A DNA stretch of 64,000 nt from Saccharicrinis fermentans DSM 9555 = JCM 21142 (lineage in GTDB: Bacteria > Bacteroidota > Bacteroidia > Bacteroidales > Marinilabiliaceae), in the NCBI RefSeq assembly GCF_000517085.1, contig NZ_KI912107.1:5453980-5517979 (forward strand), read 5' to 3'. Position 1 is the first letter of the stretch. Every line of letters starts with the position of its first letter. The notes beneath the pieces are model-generated. The model saw only the letters and a list, made by a program, of their open reading frames with translations. It searched no databases and was not told the origin of the DNA. Shown one piece after another: positions 1-7,758 of the stretch. Position numbers and translations under genes: made by a program.

Positions 1-411
1 AAAATTTTTGATCCCATCCGTAAAAAGAGAGTGGCTCTTACTCCTGAAGAATGGGTGAGGCAAAATTTTATCATGTTCCTTACACAAGACAAAGGTTATC
101 CGGCTTCTTTAATAGCTGTTGAAAGCCTTGTGAATATTAATGGTCTCTCGCAACGGGCCGATATTGTTGTGTATAATAAACAGCGTCAACCGGTATTGGT
201 AGTAGAATGTAAAGCTCCCTCGGTTAAAATATCCAGAGAGGTATTTGAACAGGTGAGTCGATATAATATTCAATTAAAAACAAAGTTGATTTGTGTAACG
301 AATGGTTTACAACATTTCTGTGCCTTGCTGGATAAAAAGGGTACAGGATATAACTTTTTACAAGAGATACCTGAGTATTCATTTGTAAAAAGTTATATGG
401 CCGAATATTAG
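1..411 (+). CDS. HsdR N-terminal-domain (PD-(D/E)XK nuclease fold) protein, 5' end missing
   Basis: The reading frame is open from base 1, so the true start lies upstream of the window; the GTG at 31 is internal, because the preceding codons (KIFDPIRKKR) fit the family. The visible part is 136 residues. The PD-(D/E)XK core is recognisable as RADIVV (Asp at about visible residue 54) followed by VLVVECKAP (Glu and Lys at about 69 and 71), the pattern of the type I restriction enzyme R-subunit N-terminal domain. In Bacteroidota this short stand-alone protein is a common housekeeping neighbour rather than part of a restriction system, and no hsdM or hsdS is visible here. Function is unknown; a nuclease or nucleic-acid-binding role is inferred from the fold. 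Fairly sure of family, unsure of role. Confidence 0.75.
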   Translation, partial: KIFDPIRKKRVALTPEEWVRQNFIMFLTQDKGYPASLIAVESLVNINGLSQRADIVVYNKQRQPVLVVECKAPSVKISREVFEQVSRYNIQLKTKLICVTNGLQHFCALLDKKGTGYNFLQEIPEYSFVKSYMAEY

Positions 412-465
412 GAGTGCGGACTACTTTATTGTTATGGTAGGCGTTTGTTGAGATGAGCACTTCCT

Positions 466-984
466 TTATCTTAGATTCAGGAGTTGATAAAAACCTTCGT
501 CTACGTACTCCCTTCCTACTTTTCTCCATTTTTTTCTTATTCCTGTTAATTCGAATCCTTTTTTTTCGAATAGATGGATGCTTTTTTGGTTATTTACTAA
601 TATTGAGCAATATAATTGTTGTATACCCAGCGTATTAAAGCAATAGTCAATAAATAAATCGAGCGCAGCAGACGCATAGCCGTAGCCCTCGTACTTTTTA
701 TGAACCATAATTCCTACGCCGGCCCTATTGTGGTAGGGATCAAAGTCAAATAAGTCAATAATGCCAATGGGACTAGGTTGTTCACCTTCGCTTTCAATCA
801 ATAGTTTAAGTTCCTTGGATTGATATATATCCAAATTAATTCCTTGGATGTACTGTTTGAGCTGTTGCTTTGAGAAGGGCTTTAAGGTTTCTGAATATAT
901 CCATAAAGCCATGTCGTTTTCCCATTTGTACAAGATGTCTACATCTTCAGGTTCTAAAGCCCTCAGCGCCACCTCTTTTTTCAT
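466..984 (-). CDS. GNAT family N-acetyltransferase (RimJ/RimL-like)
   Basis: A 172-residue protein with a complete GNAT fold: an N-terminal substrate segment (LRALEPEDVDILYKWEND), an acetyl-CoA pyrophosphate-binding loop near residues 95-105 (HKKYEGYGYA, matching the Q/R-x-x-G-x-G/A motif loosely), and the C-terminal NQKSIHLFEKKGFE segment typical of RimJ/RimL and SpeG-like enzymes. It should transfer an acetyl group from acetyl-CoA to an amine, either a protein N-terminus or a small molecule; the substrate cannot be read from sequence. It stands alone on the minus strand between oppositely oriented or separate transcription units. Its start codon is preceded by a leader containing CCATATGG that also occurs before two unrelated genes in this window (see 985-1043). 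Confidence 0.85.
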   Translation of the reverse strand: MKKEVALRALEPEDVDILYKWENDMALWIYSETLKPFSKQQLKQYIQGINLDIYQSKELKLLIESEGEQPSPIGIIDLFDFDPYHNRAGVGIMVHKKYEGYGYASAALDLFIDYCFNTLGIQQLYCSILVNNQKSIHLFEKKGFELTGIRKKWRKVGREYVDEGFYQLLNLR

Positions 985-1043
985 GTGTTTATATTTTTCT
1001 TTTAAAGGCCATATGGAACTCCCTGCAATGAATCATTTCCCTG
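985..1043 (-). promoter_or_regulatory. CCATATGG leader element, copy 1
   Basis: Upstream of the acetyltransferase start, reading on the minus strand, the sequence carries GAGTTCCATATGGCCTTT followed by an A-rich stretch and AAACACATG. The CCATATGG core (1009-1016) ends exactly 24 nt before the start codon. The same block, including a partly conserved CAGGG...ATGATT segment about 20 nt further upstream, is found before the glycoside hydrolase at 63066 (also 24 nt) and, in a diverged form, before the gene at 18233 (21 nt). The genes share no function, so the element is probably a 5' untranslated or mobile leader. Its role is unknown. Confidence 0.6.
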
Positions 1044-1065
1044 GCTCGTTTTTCGTATTTTCTTT

Positions 1066-3039
1066 TTAATTCTCAGATTTCATTTTTTGAAGTTGCCAAA
1101 AATAGCGAACAAAAGGATCGCTATAGCCTGTCGCTTTTATTAGCTCTTCTTTAACTTTTTTTGCATCTTTAAAGTAAGTGAAGCTACCATAGACGTATCT
1201 GTAATTGCCATCATTACATTTGTATACTTGTATTTTACTGGTGTCGAGCTGTATGAATTTATCGTAATTTTCCAGGGGCATTTTTAATGTGATAAATTGA
1301 ACGGTATATTTTCCTGTTGTCTCAGTTGTTTGGTTGCTAGTTGTAGATGTGGTTTTTAAATCTGTTGCAACAGCATCTCCTTGGGTAGAAGTGACGGGTG
1401 TTTGTTGAGAATTTAATTGTTCCTGAGGTATTAAGCCAGTTACCATGATGTCGCCTATACTTACCGATTGTTGATTGTTTAAGTAAGTCATCTCACGTGT
1501 AATCGTAAGGTCCGATTTGGTGTCTTGGATACTATTTCCTCGGATGGTGATATCGTAGTTTTTTTCAGCTTCTAATATCATCAGGTATTTACCTGAAACC
1601 GGGTTGGGCCTGTATTCACCAATCAAAAGATCATTATCTTTTTCTTTAACGGAGATAACAATATTGTCCCATGGATAAGGTCTGCCCGCATTCAGCCGTC
1701 CATTTACCACAGCCATGCGGTTGATTTCAGGTTCTTCATATTCTATCATATATAAGTCGGAGCCGCCATAGTTTTCTTTAAAACGCGAGGATGCCATATA
1801 GGCTCTGTTCTCTGCCACTGTGGGAACGAAAAAGAAGTCGTCATCCGGTGTATTAATGGGATATCCCATGTTTACAGGTTCGTTCCAGCTACTGTCGGCA
1901 TTCATATGGCTATAAAAAATATCAAACTTGCCCATGGTGTTTCTACCTTCCGAACTAAAAAACAAAGTTTTACCGTCCGGGTGAATCATGGGTGTCTCTT
2001 CGTCGTAAGGACTATTGATGTTATTGCCTAAGTTGACTGATTTACCCCAGTTCCCGTTGGGTAGTTTTCTGACCATATATATATCTAAACCTCCCAGTCC
2101 TCCTTTTCTGTCACTGGTAAAAAAGAGTACAGACTTGTCTGCGTTAATGGATGCGTGCGTTTCATTGTAACGACTATTGATACCTTCGGGCAATAAATAG
2201 GGTTCGCTCCAGTTGTCTCCATCATATTCACTTACATAAAGATTTTGTCCTTGAAAATCACTGCGTAAGATATAAAGTTCATTTCCGTCGGCCGATAGGC
2301 AAACGCCAGATTCATGGGCATCTCTTTCCAATACCTCTTTCAATGCTTTTGCTTTCTTCCAGTTTTCACCTTCCTTGTTGGCGATGTATATTTTTTCAGA
2401 GAACTGACCATCTTCTAATATCTGCGAATAGGATGATCTACGACGAGAGATGAACAATACGATTGATTCGTCGGCGCTTACCAGCGGGCTGTGGTCGTCG
2501 TATGAGGAGTTAACATTACTTCCCAGGTTATGCACTTCCAGTTTTACGGGATTTTTCATGAAATGAATGCCGTTGTTGCATATTTCTATTTCCCGGTCGA
2601 TTTCTTCCTGCAGGGTGTTCATATCCGGCCCAATAAAAGTTGACATTTTGTTATAGGTAGCCATGGCATCCTCGTATTTATATAACAATTGTTGTGTCTT
2701 GGCCAAAGAAAGATGCAAGTCTATGCCGATATCTGTATTGTAATCATCATCATCTAACAACTCAATGGATCTTTTGAAATAGACTGCAGCGGAGTCGTGT
2801 CTATCATTGATATTTAAATAGCAATTCCCCAAATTGTAGAGTACGTTTTTATTTTCGGGCTCTTTTTCAAGTACCTTTTTAAATAATGGGATTGCTTTCT
2901 CATAATCTTGTTTTTTAGCGTATTCTGCCGCACGGTTAAATAACTTCGTGACGCTTGAGCTCTGGGCTTGAGCTGTTGCGGGCATTATTACAGCCAGTAA
3001 TGCGATACAAGCTGCTAAGTGTTTAAGTTTAAGAAACAT
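1066..3039 (-). CDS. TPR and PD40 beta-propeller envelope protein with SPOR-like C-terminus
   Basis: A 657-residue exported protein. A signal peptide covers about residues 1-25. TPR-type helices (AAEYAKKQDYEKAIPLFKK and similar) follow to about 130. From about 170 to 430 there are PD40/WD40-like blades with repeated LFFTSDR, GGLDIYMV and HPDGKTLFFSSEG signatures, then a carboxypeptidase-regulatory-like beta domain (about 445-540), a Thr/Gln-rich linker, and a terminal domain starting GKYTVQFITLK that resembles a SPOR peptidoglycan-binding fold. This order recalls PorE/OmpA-type Bacteroidota envelope proteins (TPR-PD40-CRD-OmpA), but the OmpA domain is absent. It lies just downstream of a paralogue at 3143-4729 in the same direction. 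A role linked to peptidoglycan or type IX secretion is inference. Confidence 0.8.
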   Translation of the reverse strand: MFLKLKHLAACIALLAVIMPATAQAQSSSVTKLFNRAAEYAKKQDYEKAIPLFKKVLEKEPENKNVLYNLGNCYLNINDRHDSAAVYFKRSIELLDDDDYNTDIGIDLHLSLAKTQQLLYKYEDAMATYNKMSTFIGPDMNTLQEEIDREIEICNNGIHFMKNPVKLEVHNLGSNVNSSYDDHSPLVSADESIVLFISRRRSSYSQILEDGQFSEKIYIANKEGENWKKAKALKEVLERDAHESGVCLSADGNELYILRSDFQGQNLYVSEYDGDNWSEPYLLPEGINSRYNETHASINADKSVLFFTSDRKGGLGGLDIYMVRKLPNGNWGKSVNLGNNINSPYDEETPMIHPDGKTLFFSSEGRNTMGKFDIFYSHMNADSSWNEPVNMGYPINTPDDDFFFVPTVAENRAYMASSRFKENYGGSDLYMIEYEEPEINRMAVVNGRLNAGRPYPWDNIVISVKEKDNDLLIGEYRPNPVSGKYLMILEAEKNYDITIRGNSIQDTKSDLTITREMTYLNNQQSVSIGDIMVTGLIPQEQLNSQQTPVTSTQGDAVATDLKTTSTTSNQTTETTGKYTVQFITLKMPLENYDKFIQLDTSKIQVYKCNDGNYRYVYGSFTYFKDAKKVKEELIKATGYSDPFVRYFWQLQKMKSEN

Positions 3040-3064
3040 AGTTATGAGTTTACTAATTTACAGA

Positions 3065-3096
3065 CGAAGGTACGAAATAGCTTATTAAAGGTCAAA
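3065..3096 (-). promoter_or_regulatory. Candidate promoter of the TPR-PD40 gene
   Basis: On the minus strand TTTG (3096-3093), a 20-bp spacer and TACCTTCG (3072-3065) approximate the Bacteroidota TTTG/TAnnTTTG promoter with one mismatch. It lies about 26 nt before the start at 3039, which suggests that the two paralogues are transcribed separately rather than as a strict operon. Confidence 0.45.
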
Positions 3097-3142
3097 GGCC
3101 TTTTGGTGTAATACCTATAAAACCTTATGAAATAGCAATATT

Positions 3143-4729
3143 TTACTTGTCTACCTTCAAAACCAATGGGTCAAGATAAAAAGTGGTTTTTTTACGGGCG
3201 AAGGATTTGCCGGATGGAACTTTAAAATCTTTTATCACTGTTTTGTGTTTGTTTAATTCTATTTCCATTGTATAGCTCTGGCCACAAGGTATAATGAAAA
3301 TATACTTTCCATTGTTGGCGTTGGGACGATAAACGCCTTCTTTGTTGCCTGTTTTCTTTTCGCGGACGGTGATTTTTGCTTCGCTTGCTGGGGCACCATC
3401 AGGGGTATAAACAAAGCCGCCAACCACAGATAGCTCATTGGGGTGGTCGTTGGGGAATTCAATTAAATAAATATCAGAGCCACCAAGACCATCATCTCTT
3501 TTAGATGCATAATATACACGTTGTTCGTCAATGGTGGGCGCGTAAAATAGGTCGTCGAATGGCGTATTAATGGGGTATCCTATATTTTTTGCTTCTCCCC
3601 ATTCTCCATCTTCGTTCCGGATGGCTTTAAAGATATCAAATCCACCCATGGATTGATGGCCTTCGGAACTAAAATACAGGGTCTTGTTGTTGGGGTGAAT
3701 ATATGGACTCTCTTCGTCAAACTCGGTGTTGATATCTGGTCCCAAGTTACGAACTTTACCCCATTCTCCATTGGGTAATTGGTTTACTGAGTATATGTCC
3801 TTTCCTCCAAATCCTCCAATTCGATCACTGGTAAAGAACAGTGTTTTACCGTCCATCGAAAAGGATGCATGCGTTTCGTTAGCCATTGTATTGATGGGGG
3901 AGGGTAGCTTTTGTAGTTCACCCCATTGATCGTTTTTCATCTCGCATACATAGATATTACCGACGATTCCATCATTTTGATATATCAGTAATTTTGTTCC
4001 GTCGGGTGATATTCCAATGGTTGCATTGTTGGCCTCCGTATTTAGATCCATGGCTCTGGTTGTGATCCATTTTTTATCGCGATAGCGCGAATAGAATATA
4101 TTCTCAACGTAAAGCTCACCCTTTTCGGCCTGTGCTATTGTAGTCTCCCGGTTGGAGGTGAAGAGTAGCAGGTCTTCGTGCAAGTTAATGACAGGACTGT
4201 GTTCGTCATATTCTGTATTAATGATTGGACCTAGATTTGTAATAGAGAACTGAACCGGCTTGCTTTTTAGTTCAAGGGCATTCTTACAATATTGCATTTC
4301 TCGCTTTATTTTGGCGATTGCCTCGAACCTTTTGGGAGGGATTTGGGACTTTAGTTTTTCAAATGTTTTTAAAGCATCCTCAAAACGACCGTTTAAATGA
4401 TAGGCTTGTCCCAGGTAAAACCTGGCTTCGATAGCCTGGATGTTGCCTTTGTTCTCAATGGGATATTGAGGTACGACTTTTTCAAGCAGTTCAATGCATT
4501 TACCTAATCTCCCCTCAGAAAAAAGATAGCATTCACCGGCTTTAAATTGTATGTAAACATCATCGGGATATTTTTTAACGAGCTCGTCATAAATGAGTGC
4601 GGCCTTGTTATAATTCTCAAACCGGAGTAAATCGTCGGCTTTTATGATCTCCTTTTTATATTCTTTTAATTGGCCGTGTATGCTTGCAAAGGAAAACAAA
4701 AACAGAAGTAGAAAGTATAGATTCCTCAT
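3143..4729 (-). CDS. TPR and PD40 beta-propeller envelope protein
   Basis: A 528-residue exported protein, paralogous to the neighbour at 1066-3039. A signal peptide spans about residues 1-19 (cleavage near SIHG-Q). TPR helices occupy about 20-140. Four to five PD40 blades span about 175-420 (SPVINLHEDLLLFTSNR, HASFSMDGKTLFFTSDR, ESPYIHPNNKTLYFSSEG, RVYYASKRDDGLGGSDIYLI), followed by a carboxypeptidase-regulatory-like domain with GGFVYTPDGAPASEAKI. It ends soon after that domain, so it lacks both the OmpA domain of PorE-type proteins and the SPOR-like tail of its paralogue. A CAAAAATA (TATTTTTG on the minus strand) at 4770-4777 is a plausible -7 element. Likely periplasmic or outer-membrane associated; exact role unknown. 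Confidence 0.8.
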   Translation of the reverse strand: MRNLYFLLLFLFSFASIHGQLKEYKKEIIKADDLLRFENYNKAALIYDELVKKYPDDVYIQFKAGECYLFSEGRLGKCIELLEKVVPQYPIENKGNIQAIEARFYLGQAYHLNGRFEDALKTFEKLKSQIPPKRFEAIAKIKREMQYCKNALELKSKPVQFSITNLGPIINTEYDEHSPVINLHEDLLLFTSNRETTIAQAEKGELYVENIFYSRYRDKKWITTRAMDLNTEANNATIGISPDGTKLLIYQNDGIVGNIYVCEMKNDQWGELQKLPSPINTMANETHASFSMDGKTLFFTSDRIGGFGGKDIYSVNQLPNGEWGKVRNLGPDINTEFDEESPYIHPNNKTLYFSSEGHQSMGGFDIFKAIRNEDGEWGEAKNIGYPINTPFDDLFYAPTIDEQRVYYASKRDDGLGGSDIYLIEFPNDHPNELSVVGGFVYTPDGAPASEAKITVREKKTGNKEGVYRPNANNGKYIFIIPCGQSYTMEIELNKHKTVIKDFKVPSGKSFARKKTTFYLDPLVLKVDK

Positions 4730-4893
4730 AAAGGCATTTAAATTTTAATGAATGTTTCTTGCTGAACCGCAAAAATACATATGGGTTAAAAAATATTGTT
4801 GGTTATAAATATTGATGTGCGATGATTTGATGGCACTATTCGTTTACAATGACCTAAAAATAGAGAATTGTTTTTACAATACAATGCTTTTTA

Positions 4894-6045
4894 TCAAAGC
4901 CTGAGTGTAAGTCCTGTATTAAATGCATGGTCACTTCCAATCATCATTAACTTTTGCGGATCCAGAAAACGATATTTGAATTTTTTTTTGTAAGTGTCCA
5001 TGGTGTGAATCATTTCGGAATAGCTCACAATACCTTGTACAAATACAAGTGTTCCTCCTTTTGATTTAGCGAGATTTTTAATGATGCAAACTTCAAATTT
5101 TTTGCGAAGGATTTGTATTACGTCCTGCGAAGGAAGCTGGCTTTTTAGTATTAGAATCCGCTTGTCGGGCTTGTCGGCGGCTTGCTGACTTTGTGAGCGA
5201 TGGTTTTTTAGGTAAGAAAAAAGACGAATGATATATATCCCAGTGTAAATGAGCATCTTAAATAGAAAGCCATAAGATTTGCTAAAGTGTTTCCAGGAAA
5301 ACCGTATCATGGCCTTGTGAAACCTATTTACATATGTTTGGTCTTTAACGGTACTTTCTCCCTTGAAATGAATAATGGATACATCTGAAAAATAGTAGTT
5401 TTGATAGCCATTTTTTATGGCACGATACGATAGATCAATATCTTCGCCATACATAAAAAAAGCTTCGTCCAGTAGTCCTATGTGGTTTAATACATCTCGC
5501 TTAAAAAGCATAAATGCCCCCGATAAAATTTCTATGGGATGATTTTCTTTTTCATGTAGATAGCCTTTGTGATAATTTCCAAAGTATCTGGAATTAGGAA
5601 ACAGACTTGATAATCCTGTTACCTTGGTAAAGGATACCCACGGGGATGGGATGCCACGTTTTGATTCTGGTAAAAAGCATCCTGATCCGTCCAGCATACG
5701 TATTCCCAGACCTGCCGCCCGGGGTTTATTTTCTATGAAAGAGAGTGCTTTCTTAAGACAGTCTTCGCCAAGTATGGTGTCGGGGTTGAGGATTAATACA
5801 TATTGCCCTTTTGCTTTTTGTATGGCCAGGTTGTTGGCAATGGCAAAACCAGGATTGGTTTTGTTGGTGATGAGTTTGCAGAGAGGGAATTCGTTCTTCA
5901 CCATTTCTGTTGTATTGTCTTGTGAGTGGTTGTCCACCACAAAAACTTCCGCTTCTATATCTTTGCAAGCGGTAAAAACCGAACTTAGTGTCAATCTTAA
6001 AAAATGGACACTGTTATAACTCACTATGATAACGGATAATTTCAA
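4894..6045 (-). CDS. Family 2 glycosyltransferase (rhamnosyltransferase-like)
   Basis: A 383-residue GT-A enzyme. The N-terminus LSVIIVSYNS is the usual nucleotide-sugar-binding strand. It is followed by EVFVVDNHSQDN (about 34-45), the LILNPDT metal-binding segment (about 81-87), and EDIDLSYR (about 206-213), which carries the catalytic acidic residues. A hydrophobic segment near 262-282 probably anchors it to the inner membrane, and a roughly 90-residue C-terminal tail has no function I recognise. The start is TTG at 6045: the catalytic strand begins there and no in-frame ATG lies nearby upstream. It begins 4 nt after the stop of the HAD gene, so the two are co-transcribed. It probably adds a sugar to a surface polysaccharide or lipid-linked glycan. 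Confidence 0.85.
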   Translation of the reverse strand: MKLSVIIVSYNSVHFLRLTLSSVFTACKDIEAEVFVVDNHSQDNTTEMVKNEFPLCKLITNKTNPGFAIANNLAIQKAKGQYVLILNPDTILGEDCLKKALSFIENKPRAAGLGIRMLDGSGCFLPESKRGIPSPWVSFTKVTGLSSLFPNSRYFGNYHKGYLHEKENHPIEILSGAFMLFKRDVLNHIGLLDEAFFMYGEDIDLSYRAIKNGYQNYYFSDVSIIHFKGESTVKDQTYVNRFHKAMIRFSWKHFSKSYGFLFKMLIYTGIYIIRLFSYLKNHRSQSQQAADKPDKRILILKSQLPSQDVIQILRKKFEVCIIKNLAKSKGGTLVFVQGIVSYSEMIHTMDTYKKKFKYRFLDPQKLMMIGSDHAFNTGLTLRL

Positions 6046-6049
6046 GGTC

Positions 6050-6484
6050 TTATTCTCTACAAAAAAGTGATTTAAAAAGGTTGCACCATCTACTCCTTGA
6101 CGAACGCTCCAATTTACGCCTTATTTTCTCTGTTTCCTCATCAGATCCCAGTCCTAATTCATGCCAGATTTCTCCCCATCCATAAAAGCCACCGACATTG
6201 CGGTCGTCGATAAATAAGTCGGCGTTTATTTTTCTGCTAGACTCTTTTTCGTTAAAGACCTCTTCGGGATAACTTTTGTTAACGGCAAAAAATTCGACTC
6301 CTCTTTTTTGGCAATACGCAACGGCCTCGTCCAACTCTTTACCCGATCGGTAGGTCCATAATATTAATAAATGACCTGCTTTTTGCATGGCTTTTAGGGT
6401 TTCAAACGCAAACAATTTTTCCTTGCCTATGGCAGGGTATTTATGTTCTACGATAGTTCCGTCAAAATCAACAGCTATTGTCAT
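6050..6484 (-). CDS. Small HAD-fold hydrolase (BT0820-like)
   Basis: A 144-residue protein whose N-terminus AVDFDGTIVEHKYP is HAD motif I, with the nucleophile and acid/base pair Asp6 and Asp8. Motif II is seen in LLILWTYRSG (about 58-67) and the C-terminal acidic motif as LFIDDRNVGG (about 110-119). There is no large cap domain, as in the minimal hydrolases of the Bacteroides BT0820 type. It should hydrolyse a phosphate ester, but the substrate is unknown. The C-terminus is basic and Arg/Ser-rich. It lies upstream of the glycosyltransferase with a 4-nt gap, so a joint role in glycan or nucleotide-sugar metabolism is possible but not shown. Confidence 0.8.
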   Translation of the reverse strand: MTIAVDFDGTIVEHKYPAIGKEKLFAFETLKAMQKAGHLLILWTYRSGKELDEAVAYCQKRGVEFFAVNKSYPEEVFNEKESSRKINADLFIDDRNVGGFYGWGEIWHELGLGSDEETEKIRRKLERSSRSRWCNLFKSLFCRE

Positions 6485-6516
6485 ATTTTAATATTGTAAT
6501 AGGGTTTGCTATGTGA

Positions 6517-6987
6517 TTAATTTAGTGCTTCTTTATCTTCTTCACTCAAGGCCAGATCGCTACTGATACGTTGGCGGGTAGGTGCATGAATGATAAAAAG
6601 GATAAACACGACTCCAAACATATATAAAAATGATTTGTCGGCTGTTACCAGGTATCCTATTGTCGATAGCAAGCCAATGCCTTCAAGCATGACGATGCGG
6701 ACAATAAAAGCCACCCTAAACATCGCTATCTTTTGTGCTAGCTTGAGTGATTCGTTGATGTGTTTAATCTTTTTGTGATAAAAAATGTGGCTGACCGGAA
6801 TGCCTACTAATAAAGCGATAATGACAAGTGATTTAATCATATTTAATGAATCAGGTTCAAAAATATGAATGCCTCCTGTTTTAAATACCAGATACATGGT
6901 TAACACGGCTGCCATTGACATGGAACCGAGGATTAGCATGTAAATTATATTTAATTCTTTGAATTTCTTTTTGATGTTTGTATCCAT
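6517..6987 (-). CDS. Four-helix integral membrane protein, unknown function
   Basis: A 156-residue protein with four predicted membrane segments: about 14-36 (IIYMLILGSMSMAAVLTMYL), 50-68 (LVIIALLVGIPVSHIFYH), 90-113 (VAFIVRIVMLEGIGLLSTIG) and 120-136 (FLYMFGVVFILFIIH). A short cytoplasmic-looking charged tail follows. No enzymatic motif is visible. The start codon directly abuts the recR stop (TAA then ATG with no gap), so translation is likely coupled to recR. This recR-membrane protein pairing is familiar in Bacteroidota, but I know of no assigned function. Confidence 0.7.
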   Translation of the reverse strand: MDTNIKKKFKELNIIYMLILGSMSMAAVLTMYLVFKTGGIHIFEPDSLNMIKSLVIIALLVGIPVSHIFYHKKIKHINESLKLAQKIAMFRVAFIVRIVMLEGIGLLSTIGYLVTADKSFLYMFGVVFILFIIHAPTRQRISSDLALSEEDKEALN

Positions 6988-7608
6988 TTATAGTGTCTTT
7001 TCAAAAGGTAAACGGTTTATCAGGGAGCGCCCCAGTGTCACCTCATCGGTGTATTCCAATTCATCGCCTATGGAAACTCCGCGAGCCAATGTCGTAATTT
7101 TTATGTTGGTATCACTAAATTTACGGTAAAGATAAAAATTTGTTGTATCTCCTTCCATGGTTGTTGGCAGGGCAAAAATCAGTTCTTTTATTTGACCGGC
7201 TTTTACTTTTTCAAGCAAAGGGTTCACGGTAATGTCGTCCGGACCGATTCCATCCATGGGCGATATCACACCACCCAGAACGTGATAAATACCAAAATAT
7301 TGTTGTGTGTTTTCTACAGCCATCACATCTTTGATATTTTCAACAACACAAACGGTTGAGTGGTCACGTTTAGGGCTGGCGCAAATTTGGCAAACCTCTG
7401 TGTCTGAAATATTATAACAGGATTTACAATAGACAATTTCTTCGCGTAACTTACGCAATGAATCAGCAAAGCGAAACACATCGTTTTTTTCCTGTTTCAA
7501 CAGATATAGTACCAAACGGAGTGCTGTTTTTTTACCTACTCCCGGTAGTTGAGCAAACTCCCTGACGGCGTTTGCGAGTATTTGCGAGGGATAACTATCA
7601 GAATTCAT
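6988..7608 (-). CDS. recR: Recombination mediator protein RecR
   Basis: A 206-residue protein of typical RecR length. It has the N-terminal helix-hairpin-helix ([18 protein letters not shown], about 20-37), a zinc finger with four cysteines ([16 protein letters not shown], about 57-72), and a Toprim domain ([16 protein letters not shown], then [14 protein letters not shown]). RecR works with RecF and RecO to load RecA on gapped single-stranded DNA. I chose ATG at 7608; a TTG three codons upstream would also be in frame but is less likely. A TAACTTTG on the minus strand (7639-7632) is a plausible -7 promoter element. The next gene begins immediately after its stop codon. Confidence 0.95.
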   Translation of the reverse strand: MNSDSYPSQILANAVREFAQLPGVGKKTALRLVLYLLKQEKNDVFRFADSLRKLREEIVYCKSCYNISDTEVCQICASPKRDHSTVCVVENIKDVMAVENTQQYFGIYHVLGGVISPMDGIGPDDITVNPLLEKVKAGQIKELIFALPTTMEGDTTNFYLYRKFSDTNIKITTLARGVSIGDELEYTDEVTLGRSLINRLPFEKTL

Positions 7609-7729
7609 TATTGCCAACCATTAAAATCGTTCAAAGTTAAAAAAAATATCTAGGTAGAAATGATTATATAGTTATTTGAACAATAGTAATGGAGCTAAGT
7701 TTGAAATTATCAGAATATCTTTATTTTTA

Positions 7730-7737
7730 TATATTTG
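7730..7737 (+). promoter_or_regulatory. -7 element for the symporter gene
   Basis: TATATTTG matches the Bacteroidota -7 consensus TAnnTTTG and lies 21 nt before the ATG at 7759. A TTTG occurs at 7700-7703, but the 26-bp spacing is longer than for other promoters in this window. The placement argues against the TTG at 7735 being the start codon. Confidence 0.5.
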
Positions 7738-7758
7738 CTATCGTTTAAAAATAATTTT

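Noticed and set aside
1-411. Part of a restriction-modification system
   Set aside because: Only the HsdR_N-like domain is present and no hsdM, hsdS or helicase domain is visible; stand-alone versions are common in Bacteroidota.
848-1069. Plus-strand frame opposite the acetyltransferase leader, similar to a minus-strand frame at 63002-63202
   Set aside because: The similarity between these two translated frames comes from the shared CCATATGG leader DNA, not from a real protein; the frames have no start context and overlap genuine genes.
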